Notes: generated by a model from the sequence alone, not told the origin. DNA of 64,000 bases from Prostheceraeus crozeri (GCA_907163375.1 CAJQUW010008621.1:1-64000), one strand, 5' to 3'. Shown: positions 11,230-23,176, counted from the stretch's first letter. A program made the numbers and translations.

Positions 11230-11477
11230 CTGTTGATTTCATCTGTAATGATGGGTTTTAATTCACCTGCCTGGCTTTCAAGTGTCACACGTTGAAGAAG
11301 ATATTGGGTAAATAATGTGCTGCCTCCAGAAAGACCAATAGAAAAGCACAACACAAATAAACACAGTGGTAAAAGCCAAAAAAACGATTTTGGGCTTTTT
11401 GATCTACTAGAGTTAAGTAATAATTTCGATTCATCGTCTGTTGTTGTGTCGTTCATTTCGCAATGATGACTGAGCAT
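11230..11477 (-). CDS. SLC46-type MFS transporter, exon 1 with start codon
   Basis: Starts at ATG 11,477-11,475 (a second ATG follows at codon 8) and encodes an acidic, Ser-rich cytosolic N-terminus. Helix 1 follows (FFWLLPLCLFVLCFSIGLSG) with the loop STLFTQYLLQRVTLES typical of the family. The exon ends with AG at 11,231-11,230, followed by a GTAAGT donor. Exon 2 begins with A, completing an AGA codon and giving DEINRTNNSSSNQ, an extracellular loop with N-glycosylation-like sequons. Phase, loop composition and helix order fit, so I am confident these exons belong together. The promoter would lie in the short gap above 11,478, next to a dead Tc1 fragment. No clear core promoter motif was seen. 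Confidence 0.75.
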
Positions 11478-11548
11478 AAATATGAGACTGAACCAGACTT
11501 AGCTAATATGATGTTGCGCAACGGCCACTCAAACGTTTTAATTACTAT

Positions 11549-11890
11549 ATGTTGCGACATGAAAGTTCTGACGAATGGACAGGTTTTGTGTGTGGCGAAT
11601 TCAAATTATTTTGGGTTGCTAATTTGTTAATGCACTGCAATCTATCACCTCCTAGAGGACCACATACTAGAATTTCAGGAGGCTACGTTAAAACAGAATG
11701 TCGACCTACTTTGAAATGGCCCGCTTGCTCACCAGACTTCAATTCCATTAAAAATGTTTGGAGTTTATTGAAGGCGGTGTGAAGCGATTAATTCTTCCTA
11801 GAGATGGTCTTTTAGACTTGAAGTTTTGCTAGGGCCACAGTGGGAGAGTGATGTATATTAAGAAGTAATCAATCGCCTTTTCGGATTCGA
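11549..11890 (+). mobile_element. Tc1-like transposase fragment, 3' part
   Basis: The frame contains LKWPACSPDFNSIKNVWSLL, which aligns with the WPAQSPDLNPIENLW block at the third catalytic residue of Tc1-type DDE transposases. Upstream, PPRGPHTRIS recalls the DNAPPHT block. The catalytic Glu of the NPIEN motif is Lys here and the DNAP Asp is lost, so the enzyme would be dead. Coding stops soon after and decays through LILPRDGLLDLK to near 11,890. No inverted repeats were found. This is an old fragment close to the 5' end of the transporter gene. Confidence 0.7.
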
Positions 11891-12800
11891 CAAGTGATAG
11901 AACTTGCTGGTGAGGTAGCGAAATATTAGTGACCCCATTGAGTGTGCAGTGGACCCTTTTGTGGATCAACTGGCTCCACAGATCCAACGAACAACAAAGA
12001 AAATTTTATTTCAGCTTTTTTTTCATTTGCCAAATTTGTTTACTAAACGACAAAATCTCATTGAAATGACGCACAATGTAGGTGGTCCACTTTCTGTGAT
12101 CATTTTTTGACGTTGCACTAAATTGCTTTCCATAGAAATTTCGTACAATGCATATTTAGCAGATATCTGTGACATCCTGTGACTCCCTGTGAATCTGTGT
12201 CATGTAATGCATCATGTGTATCTGTTATACCTTTTAGATCGTGGAAGACAAAACACTTAATTAATTGCTAATAATGTCCGTTTGTGAATAAAGATCATTT
12301 CATGCATATTACGAAGCAACAAAATAACAGAATTAGGTTGTTTACTTCTGTGGATAAAATAGCATATTCTTATTAATATAATATGCTATCAATTTTAATG
12401 ACAAAGGAAATAATTAATGCCATGTACTTGTATATATTGAATTACTTATAAAACACTGAATGACAAAGCTCCTCGTGTCTAATAAATTCAAAATATATAC
12501 CGGTTGTGAAAAAATACTTTCCAAGTCTAAATTTCAAATAAATGCCGGTTGTGAAAAGCATCTTCCAAGGGGTATTCCATGGAAGTAGGGAGTGGCGCCT
12601 CCCTTTGCTCAGGTAGTAAGGAAAAAGATATAAAGATCTTATAGGAATTTTTATATTGCAGAATAGACACATCATTGAACGAAGAGAAAATATCAAAAAC
12701 ATAATTCAAGCATGTGAGATCACTATGAAATCGACAATGATTGTATAATGTGTAACTGTCAGTCCAGGACATCTTTGTAATTTCCTCATTCCATTCCACT
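11891..12800. other. Non-coding stretch
   Basis: AT-rich sequence with no convincing gene. A short near-repeat of the words TACCGGTTGTGAAAA and TGCCGGTTGTGAAAA occurs at about 12,499 and 12,543. Confidence 0.5.
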
Positions 12801-13425
12801 CATCGGATGTAGGTGCTCCATTATATCCATCGCTTGGAAACTCACAGCTGACAACATTTGCTAGCCAGAAGCGGTCATCGTCATTTGTCTACTGGGGCTG
12901 ATATGGAGGTCCTCCCATCCGCTGCATTCCACGCTTAGAAGAGTTATCAGTCTGAAGGACGTGATCTGGAGGCTAAACTGTCCGCTACATTCGTCGGTTA
13001 CAGACGCTCCGCTATATACTTGTCAACTTGTGCTGCTCTGCAGGTTCTCCAAGCCGCTGTTGTCGTTCAGAGACGCTCCGCTCCATTTGAGTTGGAGTAT
13101 TACCGGAGGCTCAACGATCTGCTGCATTCGTTTGTTGGAATTGCCACTCTCCATTTGTCGTAAGGAGCTGTTCTAGAGGTCTCCAATCCGATGTATTCCT
13201 AGGCTGAAGACGCTGCACTCGTCGACTGCAGACTCTCCACCCCATTTGTCTAGTGGAGATGTATTGGAAGTTCCTCAATCCGCTGCATTCGACATCTGGA
13301 TAAGCTTTGCTCCATTTGTCTAAATGAATTGCTCTGGAGGCTCTCCAATCGGCGACATTTGGTGATCGGAGGTGCTCCAATTCATTTGATTAATGGAGTC
13401 GTTCTGGGTAATTGCCACGCTTCGC
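12801..13425. repeat. Decayed minisatellite, ~68-bp unit, about 9 copies
   Basis: Words such as CTCCATTTGTCT, TGGAGGCTCTCCAATC and CCGCTGCATTCG recur in the same order every 62-90 bases. Examples of the CTGCATTCG-type word lie near 12,919, 12,992, 13,053, 13,120, 13,190, 13,280 and 13,352. Units are strongly diverged from one another, so the array is old. The array is GC-richer than its flanks. It runs up to the start of the RTE fragment and no unit is seen elsewhere in the window. Confidence 0.75.
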
Positions 13426-13429
13426 ACTT

Positions 13430-15785
13430 ATAATTGAAGCATAATAACTCCTACTTGAGAACAATGACGAAGCCGCCGAATCGGCGAATTTGGTTACGGC
13501 ATTAGAAACGAACGTGGAGAAATGCTCCTAAATTTCGCGCAATTACATGACCTTAAGATAACGTCATCTTTCTTCAAAAAGAAAGACAACAGAAAATGAA
13601 CTTGGAGAAGTCCCAACTGGGGGTATAAAAATGAAACTGACTACATATTTGCAGACATTGGACCCTCCAAGATACCTCAGTGTTGAACAGGTTTGACATA
13701 GGCAGTGATCACCGACTTGTAAGATGTAGCAGAAGATTCGACATACGGAAAGAAAGAAAATCAAAAATGAAGCGGGAGAAGCAAATGAATTTCGAAATGC
13801 TATAACAATATGAAGATAAATTTCAGCTAAAACTGAAAAACGAGTTTCATGCACTAGAAGTAGACTACCTGGATGAAGCTTATGGAAATTTGTGTGAAAT
13901 TTTAAAGACATCGGCGCTAAAACTCACGGAAACAAAAAGAACACAAACTTCATCCAAAATTACCATCAAAACCCAAATGGTAATGAAGAAGAGAAGTGAT
14001 ATGAAAAAGTCTGGTCTAAACAGGACAGAAAAATTTGAATATGCCGAATTATGCAAAACAATAAGCAAGAATATGAAGAATTATCTAAGAAATCTCAATA
14101 CGAAATTGGTCAAAAAAACAGTTGAAAGCGATAAGAATTTAAAACAACCGAACAGGAAACTTTCAAACAGGAAAGAAAATATCTTTAACATGAAGGACGA
14201 AACGAGAACAATTATCAACGACAGAAAAGAAATAACAGAGAGAATACAAAGGTTTTATCAAGCAAGACCTATCTATATAACAGCAAGATTTCCGTCGACC
14301 ATATGCAACCTTATGTAAACGAAGACGCAACGCCAGACATCCTTGAGAAAGAAGTTCGATATTGCTTAAACAGCATGAAGTTATAAAAAGCTCATGGCCC
14401 AGACAAGATTTCGACCGAAATTCTGAAAATGGGCGGTTAGCCTGTGATCCAACAACTTACAGGCATGTTCAACCGTTGCCTGCAATCAAGAAGCGTACCA
14501 AAAACATGGACCAACGCGACGCAATTCTCCTACACAAGAAAGGTATACTGAAGATTTGAGTAACTATAGACCGATCATCTTTCTCAACCACACGTACAAA
14601 TTGTTCACAAAAAGCCTTTCAAGCAGAATGGCAAATCGACTCGAGGAAGATCAAGCATTCGAACAAGCTGGATTTAAGAAAGACTTTTCAACAATGAATC
14701 ATATCCATGCAATAAATCAGCTGATCGAAAAAGCAACGAAATACCAAATTCCTTTATGTTTTCCGTTTGTGGATTGCGAAAAAGCGTTTGACACAGTCGA
14801 AATGTCATCAGTGATGGAAGCTCTGAAAGAACAATGCGTTGAGAAGACACTCATTGAAATACTTCAAGCCACTTACAATGAAGCCACGTGCGAAGTAACT
14901 TTGGACGACCATATGCAGACCGAAAAGATCATAGTCGAAAGAGGAGTTAGACAAGGTGGCCCCTTATCTCTGAAATTATATGCAGCCACGCTAGAAAACA
15001 TATTCCGAAAACTAAGCTGGAATGACTTTGGGAAAACACAAACGGTTGAACACTAAATGACCTGAAATTTGCAGATGATATAGTCCTTATCGCAAATACC
15101 TTTGACGAGATCCAAGAAATGTTAAACCAACTGAACACGGCTAGCGCAGAAAGCGGCCTAAAAATTAATGATGGATTAATTATAGATGGATAAACTTTCG
15201 AAAATATTACGAAACTTTTAAAAATGACAAGATCCCTATCTGTCTTAAGAAGAAAATCTTCAAACAAAGGATGATCCCAGCAATGACATGCGGATGTGAA
15301 GTGTGGACGCTTGCTAAGAAAATGGAGTTATTGGTGACACAAAAAGCTATGGAAAGACTGATGTTGTGAATAATTAAAAGAGACCGAAAAACAAACATGT
15401 GGATTCGAAGTCAAACAAAAATTCGAGACATTATAAGAACACCTAAAGAGTCGGAATGGAGATGGGCTGGTCACGTGATGAGACTAAAAGGACGAAAGAT
15501 AGACTAAGACACTGACGGAGTGGACACCTCGAGAAGATACAAGGAGAAGGGGCCGACCATTAGCAAGGTTACACGAAATCGATGACAACTGGAGGAAACT
15601 GGCACAAGATCGCATTCGATGGAGGAGGAAAAGAGAGGTCTTCGCAAGCAGTGGGACAACAACCGCTAGTGATGATGAAATTTTTTCCGCATGTTGCAAT
15701 TAATGAATGGCGATCTGTCTAAAAAGAATTTTGAAAAAGTGAATATAGATACACCGCACCATCATACAATAATAATAAAATAACA
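13430..15785 (+). mobile_element. Decayed RTE-clade LINE, 5'-truncated
   Basis: The left part encodes the end of an AP-type endonuclease: IGEFGYGIRNERGEMLLNFA near 13,475, then FFKKK and a YIFADIGPSK block near 13,640. After a Lys-rich linker the RT appears: LSNYRPIIFLNHTYKLFTK near 14,555, then QAGFKKDFSTMNHIHAINQL, FVDCEKAFDTVE near 14,768, RGVRQGGPLSLKL near 14,940 and LKFADDIVLIA near 15,062. The C-terminal words CGCEVWTLAKK and WRWAGHVMR are typical of RTE elements. Several in-frame stops and at least one frame change (around 15,050) interrupt it. The 3' end is an AATAATAAAATAAC-like tail at 15,765-15,785. The 5' end is truncated at the minisatellite. Confidence 0.85.
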
Positions 15786-18023
15786 AAATAATCTTAAATT
15801 ATAATATTCAATAGTTGACCCTTTCACAGCTGTAGCTTTCCCAATTGCTTTTGCAAAATTTTTTGATGGAAAAAATAGGGCTGTGCGCTAGTCGCACCTA
15901 CTCGCGCCGAAAGCTTTGAAAGTCATTCTGAGTACTTGCTCATGGTCGGAAAATGCACTGTTTTACGCTATGCATTGCCCTGAGAAAATCAGGAAGGTAT
16001 TTTACTAGATTTGTAAATATTTTCCAGGGTGGCTAAGAACATGTTTAGACCGAATTGAAAAAACGTGTTTAAAATGTCTATTTCAAAATAATGTTTAATT
16101 AAGCATGTTTTTTATAAAATATCTTTTGCTGCTGAAGTATTCGATTGAGACAGGAATTCAAGATATAACAAAAATGTTAATCATGAAGTAAGTTAAATGA
16201 CTCTTTGTATTTTAAGAAATAACAAAGTGCATGATGCTGAAATAATGTAGAACAACTTCGTGATGCAATAAATCCGTCATCATTGTCATACAGTAATCTT
16301 TTGTAGTTCATCTGTTCAATTTCATGTAGGCTAAAGAAAGCACATTTTCCCGCTTCTATACTCCGAGATTACTCCACAACACTATAATGCGTCAACCCCA
16401 TTGTACTAAATTGAAGTTCGGGAGCCGCTGTACTGCATGAGTGCAGTATAAGACTTTTGCAATCCGAGAGGGTTTCGCATTAAAACCCATTCTCGACGCC
16501 TACCTTTATCAAGTGCAGGATGAGCGTTGTCTTCAAAGAGATATTCTGTGTAAGGCATTGGGTGACTGGTCCAAAGCAGGTTTGTAACCGGTTTTTACTC
16601 TACCCAACTATCAACCGGTTTAGAAATTCTCAACTCAACCGGTCGGTCGACCAGCAATTTTCTTAGGTAATGTTTTTATTCAATTTCAGGTCCATGAATC
16701 GAGCATATAATTTTCTCTGACGAATCGTTAATACACGTTATCATCCCTAAGTAAATCAGGAGTAGAATTACAGTGTATCAAAATCCTTTAGCCCATTCAA
16801 TATAGTAGGCTCTTCAATTATTTAACAAGAAAATTGCGTGCCGGTACTATCTATTGAGAAACTTATTAATTTTATTTATTGGAATTCTTCTCTTATTTAC
16901 ATTTGAGTTTGAACTTGTTCAATGAAACTCATCTCTTCAAATTATGAATGTAATCGCAAAAGTAAATAAAGTACTTCATTAATAAAGGGATTTAGAATGT
17001 AGGGTTATATTTACACACATATAACCTGTGATTGTGTTTTCTTCATCATGTCAAATTTTATCCTGTAGGGGGATCTATTTCAGTCGTATTACCTTCAGCG
17101 GTGATCCTTGGCCCTCTCTCTTCTCCCCGCTCCCTATTTCTTAACAGATTTTGAATCTTTTGAATCTCAAGATCTTAAGCTAGAAAAAGCTTAAAAAAGC
17201 TGCTAAGACGCAGCTTTTAACGTAGTGAAATCCATAACTTTTAGGGCCTCCGTTTTTTGACGTTGTGTAAAATTCAATGAATTCAATGCAATTCAATGAA
17301 TTGCATTTTGGATAAAAGGGACGTGCATGATGAAATGACGAACAAAGAAATTAAAACAGTTTCAATATTGTATCTAAACATTTTTTCGTCTTGTTGAGAA
17401 GAAATAACAGTTTCTTAAAACTTCTTGTAGCTTCTATAAAAGTCATAATGGCAAAAGTCTATCGCTTCATTTATTTGATATATTGCAATGCTTGGAATGT
17501 GATACATTGGTTCAAATAAAGATACCAAAACAAATACAATGCAATAATCATAAATTAGATGAATTCTCAACCTTTTTTTAGAACAAGACGCATGAAATTT
17601 GAAACATTTACCTTAACTATTGTCCCTATCATATACGTAAATAAATCTGAGCACTGCTTCTTTTAATGAACTGTGTACGACGCCGTTAAGTTGTTGATAC
17701 ATATTTTCCATCGCATTCTGTCCGCAAAGAGGTCATCGTCGTAGAAATAGTACCTGAAAAGGTAATTAGAAAATGAAACAAATGCTAACAGGGACATCAA
17801 TGCAAAAGTAGGCCCTAAGTCTGCAAGTACATTATTCAACCTAACATGATTACGTTATTACGCGACTGAAACAAATGCATGGCTCATCAATATCAATATG
17901 CTCCTATAAGAGCAATTTGAATTGATTCCTTTAATAGACGAGAACGATCAATAAAATTTGGTTTATGATGTTTCAACTTTTGAGTTTCCATCACAACTAA
18001 TTTGAAATGCCTAGGTTCACACA
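15786..18023. other. Non-coding stretch
   Basis: About 2.2 kb without a gene. It is AT-rich apart from an island with three AACCGGT-type words at 16,584-16,660, listed separately. Nothing else is identified. Confidence 0.5.
16584..16660. repeat. Island with repeated AACCGGTT palindromic words
   Basis: Three copies of the near-palindrome (T/A)AACCGGT(T) lie within about 75 bases, the last followed by CGGTCGACC. It is one of several such islands in this window. It may be part of a non-autonomous DNA transposon, but no ends were found. Confidence 0.35.
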
Positions 18024-19075
18024 ATGTGGTTAACCCGGCTGCTGATGGTTAGAGCCAACTTCTCTTTTCCATGCAGTGGCAATTCCTACCTGGCTGCAGC
18101 CAGTGCTGCAGTAGCTAAGTTCAGTCAGGTACCCAGTGTCGCGGGGTATAACGCTTCATCCTGGTCGGAGTTACGACCGAAGACCAACGGCGCCTACGGC
18201 GAACGAATGCAGTACAACTTCACCAACGGCAAAGAAGACGGAAAGTTCTCGACCAGGAACAGCTCAATAATGGATGATCTGCGGCAACCAACAACATACC
18301 GACTGATTGATGAGTACTATTCATTCATCTGTGAATTAAGCACTTGGGTTAAGATGGCAGAAGAATCTGGCCACTTACCTAATCGAACCTATGAACATCA
18401 TATCAGAAGGCTTTGTTGCTTCGCACAGGCTTTTCAGCTAGAAACCAGGGGAGTAAACCCAGACAGAAAATCCCTAAGTTCAAGGTGTATCTAAACTCGC
18501 CGAAGAACTGAATGGCTGATAGGAAATCAGTATCTAACGTGAGCGGTCTGGTTTGAAGAGAGGGGTGGCACCCGGCCGACGGACTCAGTCGAAGAATTGA
18601 CATCCGTTGCCTCTTCCCGATACGAAGACTCTGTTTCGGGTGACTGTTTCTTACCTCCAATTCTTTCAAGTATTTCGATGAACTACATAGGACTGTACAA
18701 TTACCTCCCCGACTTCCTCACAGGAGCTTCGCCGAACTTGCTCCTTATTTGAGAAACTCATTCAAAATCCCAAATGATATCAGGAAAAGATATAAACGAG
18801 GTGAAACAACGAGAAAAAGACAGCCAGGGAAAAGAAGAAATGTATGCAAGACGGAAACATTAGCATTGAAGCAGCAGGGACTACAAAGCGCAGAGGCTGA
18901 TGAAATCCGGTCCATTGAGGTGACATATAGGCCTACAAGAGGAAGCAGTCCTACAACACGTCAACTGACTGATACACCGGATAATAAGCAACTAAACGAA
19001 TACATCTCAGCTGATAGTCAAACAATGCCGAATATCTACGTCTTGAACGCCGCATCTATTGCAAAACCTTAGGCC
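18024..19075 (+). mobile_element. Probable 5' part of a non-LTR retrotransposon (ORF1 region to endonuclease start)
   Basis: Two open segments (18,024-18,494 and 18,749-19,072) are GC-richer than their flanks. The second is basic (KRYKRGETTRKRQPGKRR) and ends with MPNIYVLNAASIAKP, which resembles the first endonuclease motif of many LINEs (a short N-A-x-S-I-x-K word just before the catalytic core). The sequence then breaks off abruptly at 19,072 into unrelated DNA, so the rest of the element is absent. The first segment (words such as SGHLPNRTYEHHIRRLCCFA) is not recognised; it may be ORF1 or leader. A host gene is an alternative, but the endonuclease-like ending favours a LINE fragment. Confidence 0.45.
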
Positions 19076-19380
19076 TCGCTCACACGGAAAACATAGCAAA
19101 CACAAGCGTCTCGAGCAGCGTATGTCCGTAAGCTATTAATCGCTCTGGTTTGCTTTGCTTGCTGTGTGGCAGTTTACAACTGCTGCTATGATGACGTTAT
19201 GACAAATGCTTGGATGATTGGGAAATGCTTGGAAAGGTAGCAGTGTGTCTGAGGCCTCATTCCTTGGAACCAATGCTTCAGGCATACTTATTAAGGTAAT
19301 GTGTTGTATTACGTATGGTTTTTTTGATGCATGTAGGAGACTTTTTCGAATGATTTACATTTCAATCAGGTATTGCAAAT

Positions 19381-19455
19381 ACCCGGATTTTTGCAACCAC
19401 CTGGATCCCGGTTCCGGATCCTAGACCCGGGTACCCGGGCGGATCCCGGATCCTG
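19381..19455. repeat. GGATCC/CCCGGG palindromic-word island
   Basis: Dense overlapping six-base palindromes and near-palindromes (GGATCC, CCCGGG, GGTACC, TCCGGA) within 75 bases in otherwise AT-rich DNA. It shares the word GGGCGGATC with the island at 20,375. The pair may be the subterminal regions of one non-autonomous element about 1 kb long; this is inference only. Confidence 0.4.
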
Positions 19456-20374
19456 TGATCAAAAGTGATAAAACTGCATGTAATTCTTTTTCATTATCAT
19501 GAAACTTTGAATAGTCTGGTTCCTGAGATTAAGTTTAAATCATGCGTTTCATAATACGTAAAAACATACTAATGAATTGATATTGAAATCCTAGAATTTT
19601 GCTGTCGCCAATTGCAGTTGTCACTCTGGTTCTCAGTTGTTATTACCCTTCTTACAAAATATCATTACTAAATATCAATGGATAATTACAAGTATCTAAA
19701 ATGTCGGCAATACATTCTGAGACTGAACATAGAGAAATGTGTACTCTTTCTTAGGACATGATAACTGTAACTGAATTTCTGAATTGATTAAGTTTATATG
19801 TACCATGATTGTCAATCAAAAAAAACAATTTCAACAAAGATAAACAAGTGTATTTAATTAAATTAAAAGAAATGAAAGACAGCTAACGTGCTTTTATTTG
19901 TGTTCATTTAACTAGTATGCGCATATCCAACTGTTATAGACTTTTAATAATTACAGCTATTGTTCATCGTAAGTATAAGGTAGTCGGATCAATATCATAT
20001 GTTTGGAGAAGCACAATGGATCTTTTTTATGTTATTAGCTTTGAAAGTCATGGATGTCCATTCATTCCTTGGTGTGGATTAGTAAAGCGAATGTAGTGGT
20101 CACAAGTCTACAACGGCAACATGACAATTATACTGAACAAAGCATGAAAAAGTTACTTTTATCTTTTTTGCACATCAATACCGAGATACAGATATTCTTG
20201 GATAAAACATTTCTATTAAGATTTACATTCGCATTCTTGGCTGCCACTCCCAACTCTAAGTGAATAACGAGGAAAGCAAGTTTGAGGTTCTATAACTTTT
20301 ATAACTTCTATCGTTAAATATGATTTTCCACAGCATTAATGGCCATCAACATTTCATCATAAACGATCTTCGCT

Positions 20375-20426
20375 GGATCCGGGCGGATCTCATACCGGAT
20401 CTGGATATTTACAACAGGATCCGCTG
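20375..20426. repeat. Second GGATCC-type island
   Basis: Contains GGATCCGGGCGGATCT, CCGGATCTGGAT and AGGATCCGC. It is similar in word content to the island about 990 bases upstream. Confidence 0.4.
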
Positions 20427-20844
20427 GAAACCCCTGATTTCAATCATGATTTGGAAAATGCCTGATGAATTTAAATCCTCATTCATAGGACATTATTGGG
20501 CAGGACATCCAGCTTGGCTTTATAACAGAGACTCACCTAACGCAACATTATGATGGGAAGTTCATTTTACTCCCAGGATACTACATAGTTAGGAAGGAGA
20601 GAGAAAAGCGAAAGGAGAAGACTTAGCAATAACTATACAAAGCAATCTGCATTACATATTTCTTCAACTAGGCTCCTATTCATTAATGGTACAATCAAAA
20701 TACGTCGACAATACATGAAATGCATAAGTTTCAGCACATGAATCAATGAATCAATATCACAGAAACATCTACAAAAGGCAAAATTGGCTGAATGTTGACT
20801 ATAAAAATACCGAAGTCGGGCAGGGTCCAGAAATTTTACATATA

Positions 20845-20984
20845 CGTGGTGTGATCCAAAATGTCCCGGACTAACCTACTTGCACATAACCTGTGATAAC
20901 GAATACTACTTCAGATGTAAATTTAGGTCTTTAAGGCATGAGAAATATGGTTGCCGAAATTTTTCCGGTCAGTTTTCTATTTTT
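20845..20984 (+). repeat. Mariner left terminal inverted repeat
   Basis: Begins CGTGGTGTGATCCAAAATGT and ends in the TTTTCTATTTTT stretch near 20,984. It matches the reverse complement of 22,444-22,583 with about four differences. It is preceded by TA. Confidence 0.9.
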
Positions 20985-21141
20985 TCAAAATTTTCAAACA
21001 TTTTTGTCTGAATTTCAAGATTTTCCTATAAATTCTAGCGATTTAGAATTAATATATTAAGATTAACTTGACAGTTAAGCTATCACTAATAACCTGACTA
21101 ATAATTAACGGAAAAACAAATGTTTTGTTCCAGAAAACAGT

Positions 21142-22198
21142 TTACTTTTCAATGTATGAGCCGTTAGCATTCGTCACTTTTTGCCAACGAAGTCTCAATT
21201 CACAAAAAGCTTTATGAAAAAATTCCGGTGTCAAAGAATCAAAAAACTCAGTAACTGCATCCCGCAGTTCAACTGGCGATTCAAAATGGTGTCCACGAAG
21301 ATGCTTTTTGAGGAATCTAAACAGATAGAAGTCACTTGGGGCCAAGTCAGGTGAATAAGGAGGATGGCTCAATAGTTGAAATCCGTTTCTCGTTAAGGCA
21401 TTGGTTGTGTCCTGCGAGGTGTGAATCGGAGCATTGTCATGAAGCAAGTAGAGGGGAATGTTTCGTGGCTTTCTTATTTTCTTCCTCGCTTCAGATAACA
21501 GATTGGAATAATATTCGCTATTGATTCTTACTCCTTTATCCGCAAAGTCAACCAGTTGGATTCCCGAAGCGTTCCAAAAGACCGTCAGCATCAACGACCG
21601 GCGATGTGATGTTCCGGATCGCATTTTCAAAGGGGCAGACTCGCCTGATTTTCGCCACTCTGCAGATTCTCGCTTACTTTGAGGCAGATACAAACTTAAA
21701 AGGTGTTTCATCCTCTGTAAGGATGCAGTTCAGAAACTGATCTCCGTGCATTTCGAGGAGATCCAAATTTGACTGTGCCGCCAGAAGTCTGTTCTCCTTC
21801 ATTTCAGGTGACAGAAACTTCGGTACGAAACGTGATGCCAGTTTGCGATATCCAAGTCTTTCGATGATGTCATGACAGGAGTGATAACTGATTCGCAACT
21901 CTCTTGACAACTCACGGATGGTTATCCTTCTGTGTGCTGTAATCACTTCATCGCACTGACTCGATTTCTCTTCCGGAATCTCCTGCGGCCGACCAACAGT
22001 TGAAAAATCTTGCTCCACAGATTGTCTTCCGCGTTTAAATTCGCTTATCCAGAAATAAGCAGTAGTTCTCGATGGAGCTTTGCTTCCATATGCCAGGCTT
22101 AATTCCTTTAGAATGTCACCATTAGCGAAGCCGCGGATCAGGAGGTATCGTATCACACTGCGATATTCGACTGAAGACACGCTTGTCACATCCATCAT
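21142..22198 (-). pseudogene. Mariner transposase, one frameshift
   Basis: The N-terminal part (22,198 down to about 21,690) has the paired helix-turn-helix DNA-binding region: EYRSVIRYLLIRGFANGDI, then a GRPQEIPEE linker and ITIRELSRELRISYHS. It reaches the first catalytic Asp in ILTEDET. The C-terminal part (to 21,142) carries the second Asp in LLHDNAPIHTS and the third in YSPDLAPSDFYLF. Exactly 34 residues lie between them, giving the D34D signature of mariner. The two parts are in different frames that overlap at 21,674-21,711, so one base was gained or lost near the CCTTTTAAG run just after the first Asp. Apart from this the length (about 345 residues) is normal. Confidence 0.9.
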
Positions 22199-22443
22199 GA
22201 AAACTGATAGAACAAAGAACCATCGTTGACACGGATTTCTTAATGAATGCGTGCTGAATGAACTTCACTGATTGATATCGTAACACATGAAGCAATTAAC
22301 AAAAGACGTGCAATATTCATGGCAAAGATATCCGTCAAATAAGGTACAAATCAAAATCAATCTAACTATAACAATAAGACAAATCGGATCTCGATCAATT
22401 CAGAAAATACAGAAATTCATGTTAAAATGTAAAAATATTTTTT

Positions 22444-22583
22444 AAAAATAGAAAACTGACCGGAAAAATTTCGGCGACCATATTTCTCATGCCTTAAAGA
22501 CCTAAATTTACATCTGAAGTAGTATTCGTTATCACAGGTTATCTGCAAGTAGGTTAGTCGGGGACATTTTGGATCACACCACG
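22444..22583 (-). repeat. Mariner right terminal inverted repeat
   Basis: Reverse complement of the left repeat with a few substitutions. It is followed by the TA duplication. Confidence 0.9.
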
Positions 22584-22774
22584 TATATTTGACGTAGACT
22601 GCATTTCATGTTTGGCAATCAACGGCAGCATCGAAAACATAGGATGGAAGCTTACTCCTTTTCAACACTGGCTTGGGAGCTTTTTAGAGAGCTCAAACCC
22701 GAAAAAACTTGAACGAGGGTTATTCTGGTTTGTGATAAAAGCGATAATCCAACTCGATCCGACTTCAAAATTGT

Positions 22775-22808
22775 CCTACCCGAACCCATACTTTCGGGTT
22801 CGGGTAGG
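22775..22808. repeat. Perfect 13-bp stem-loop of CCCGAACCC words
   Basis: CCTACCCGAACCC at 22,775-22,787 pairs perfectly with GGGTTCGGGTAGG at 22,796-22,808 around an 8-nt loop. A further CAAACCCGAAA word lies about 80 bases upstream. It fits the class of palindromic-word islands seen elsewhere in the window. Confidence 0.7.
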
Positions 22809-23176
22809 ATCGCTCATCTTTAGTTGACAGCACTTAATGTTTGCCGAGAGAAGAACACTGAACAACTAAAAATACAGGTGTACAAAAAGCACCATTTATT
22901 TCAGCTCTTTGCATATCAAAGCAAAAGTAATTTTCACAACACCCTCTTTTGAAAAAAAGTCTGTTGGAAGTCACAGTTCCATATTAAAAGGGCCACTGAT
23001 CACATTATGAAATATTGCGCAATGCACTGATATCGAAAGAGATTTTATGAGAAGCTCAGTGACACTGACATACTTGTCTATTCATTTCGGTTGATATCCT
23101 CACCCAGAGTGACATTGCTTCATCAGAACAGCATCGACTGGATAGAAATCAAAGCCATCGTCAGAACATCATGCAC
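22809..23176. other. Non-coding stretch
   Basis: No gene or repeat recognised. Confidence 0.5.

Larger units (their letters stand above)
19076..20844. other. Non-coding stretch with two GGATCC-rich islands
   Basis: AT-rich sequence without a gene. GC-rich islands of GGATCC/CCCGGG words lie at 19,381-19,455 and 20,375-20,426 (separate entries). Confidence 0.5.
20845..22583 (-). mobile_element. Mariner DNA transposon with ~140-bp terminal inverted repeats
   Basis: A 1,739-bp element flanked on both sides by TA (20,843-20,844 and 22,584-22,585), the target duplication of the Tc1/mariner superfamily. Its ends are inverted repeats of about 140 bp that differ at only a few bases. It contains one transposase frame on the minus strand, split by a single frameshift. 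The long repeats are unusual, since classical mariners have about 30-bp ends. Near-identical repeats suggest fairly recent activity of the family. Confidence 0.9.
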
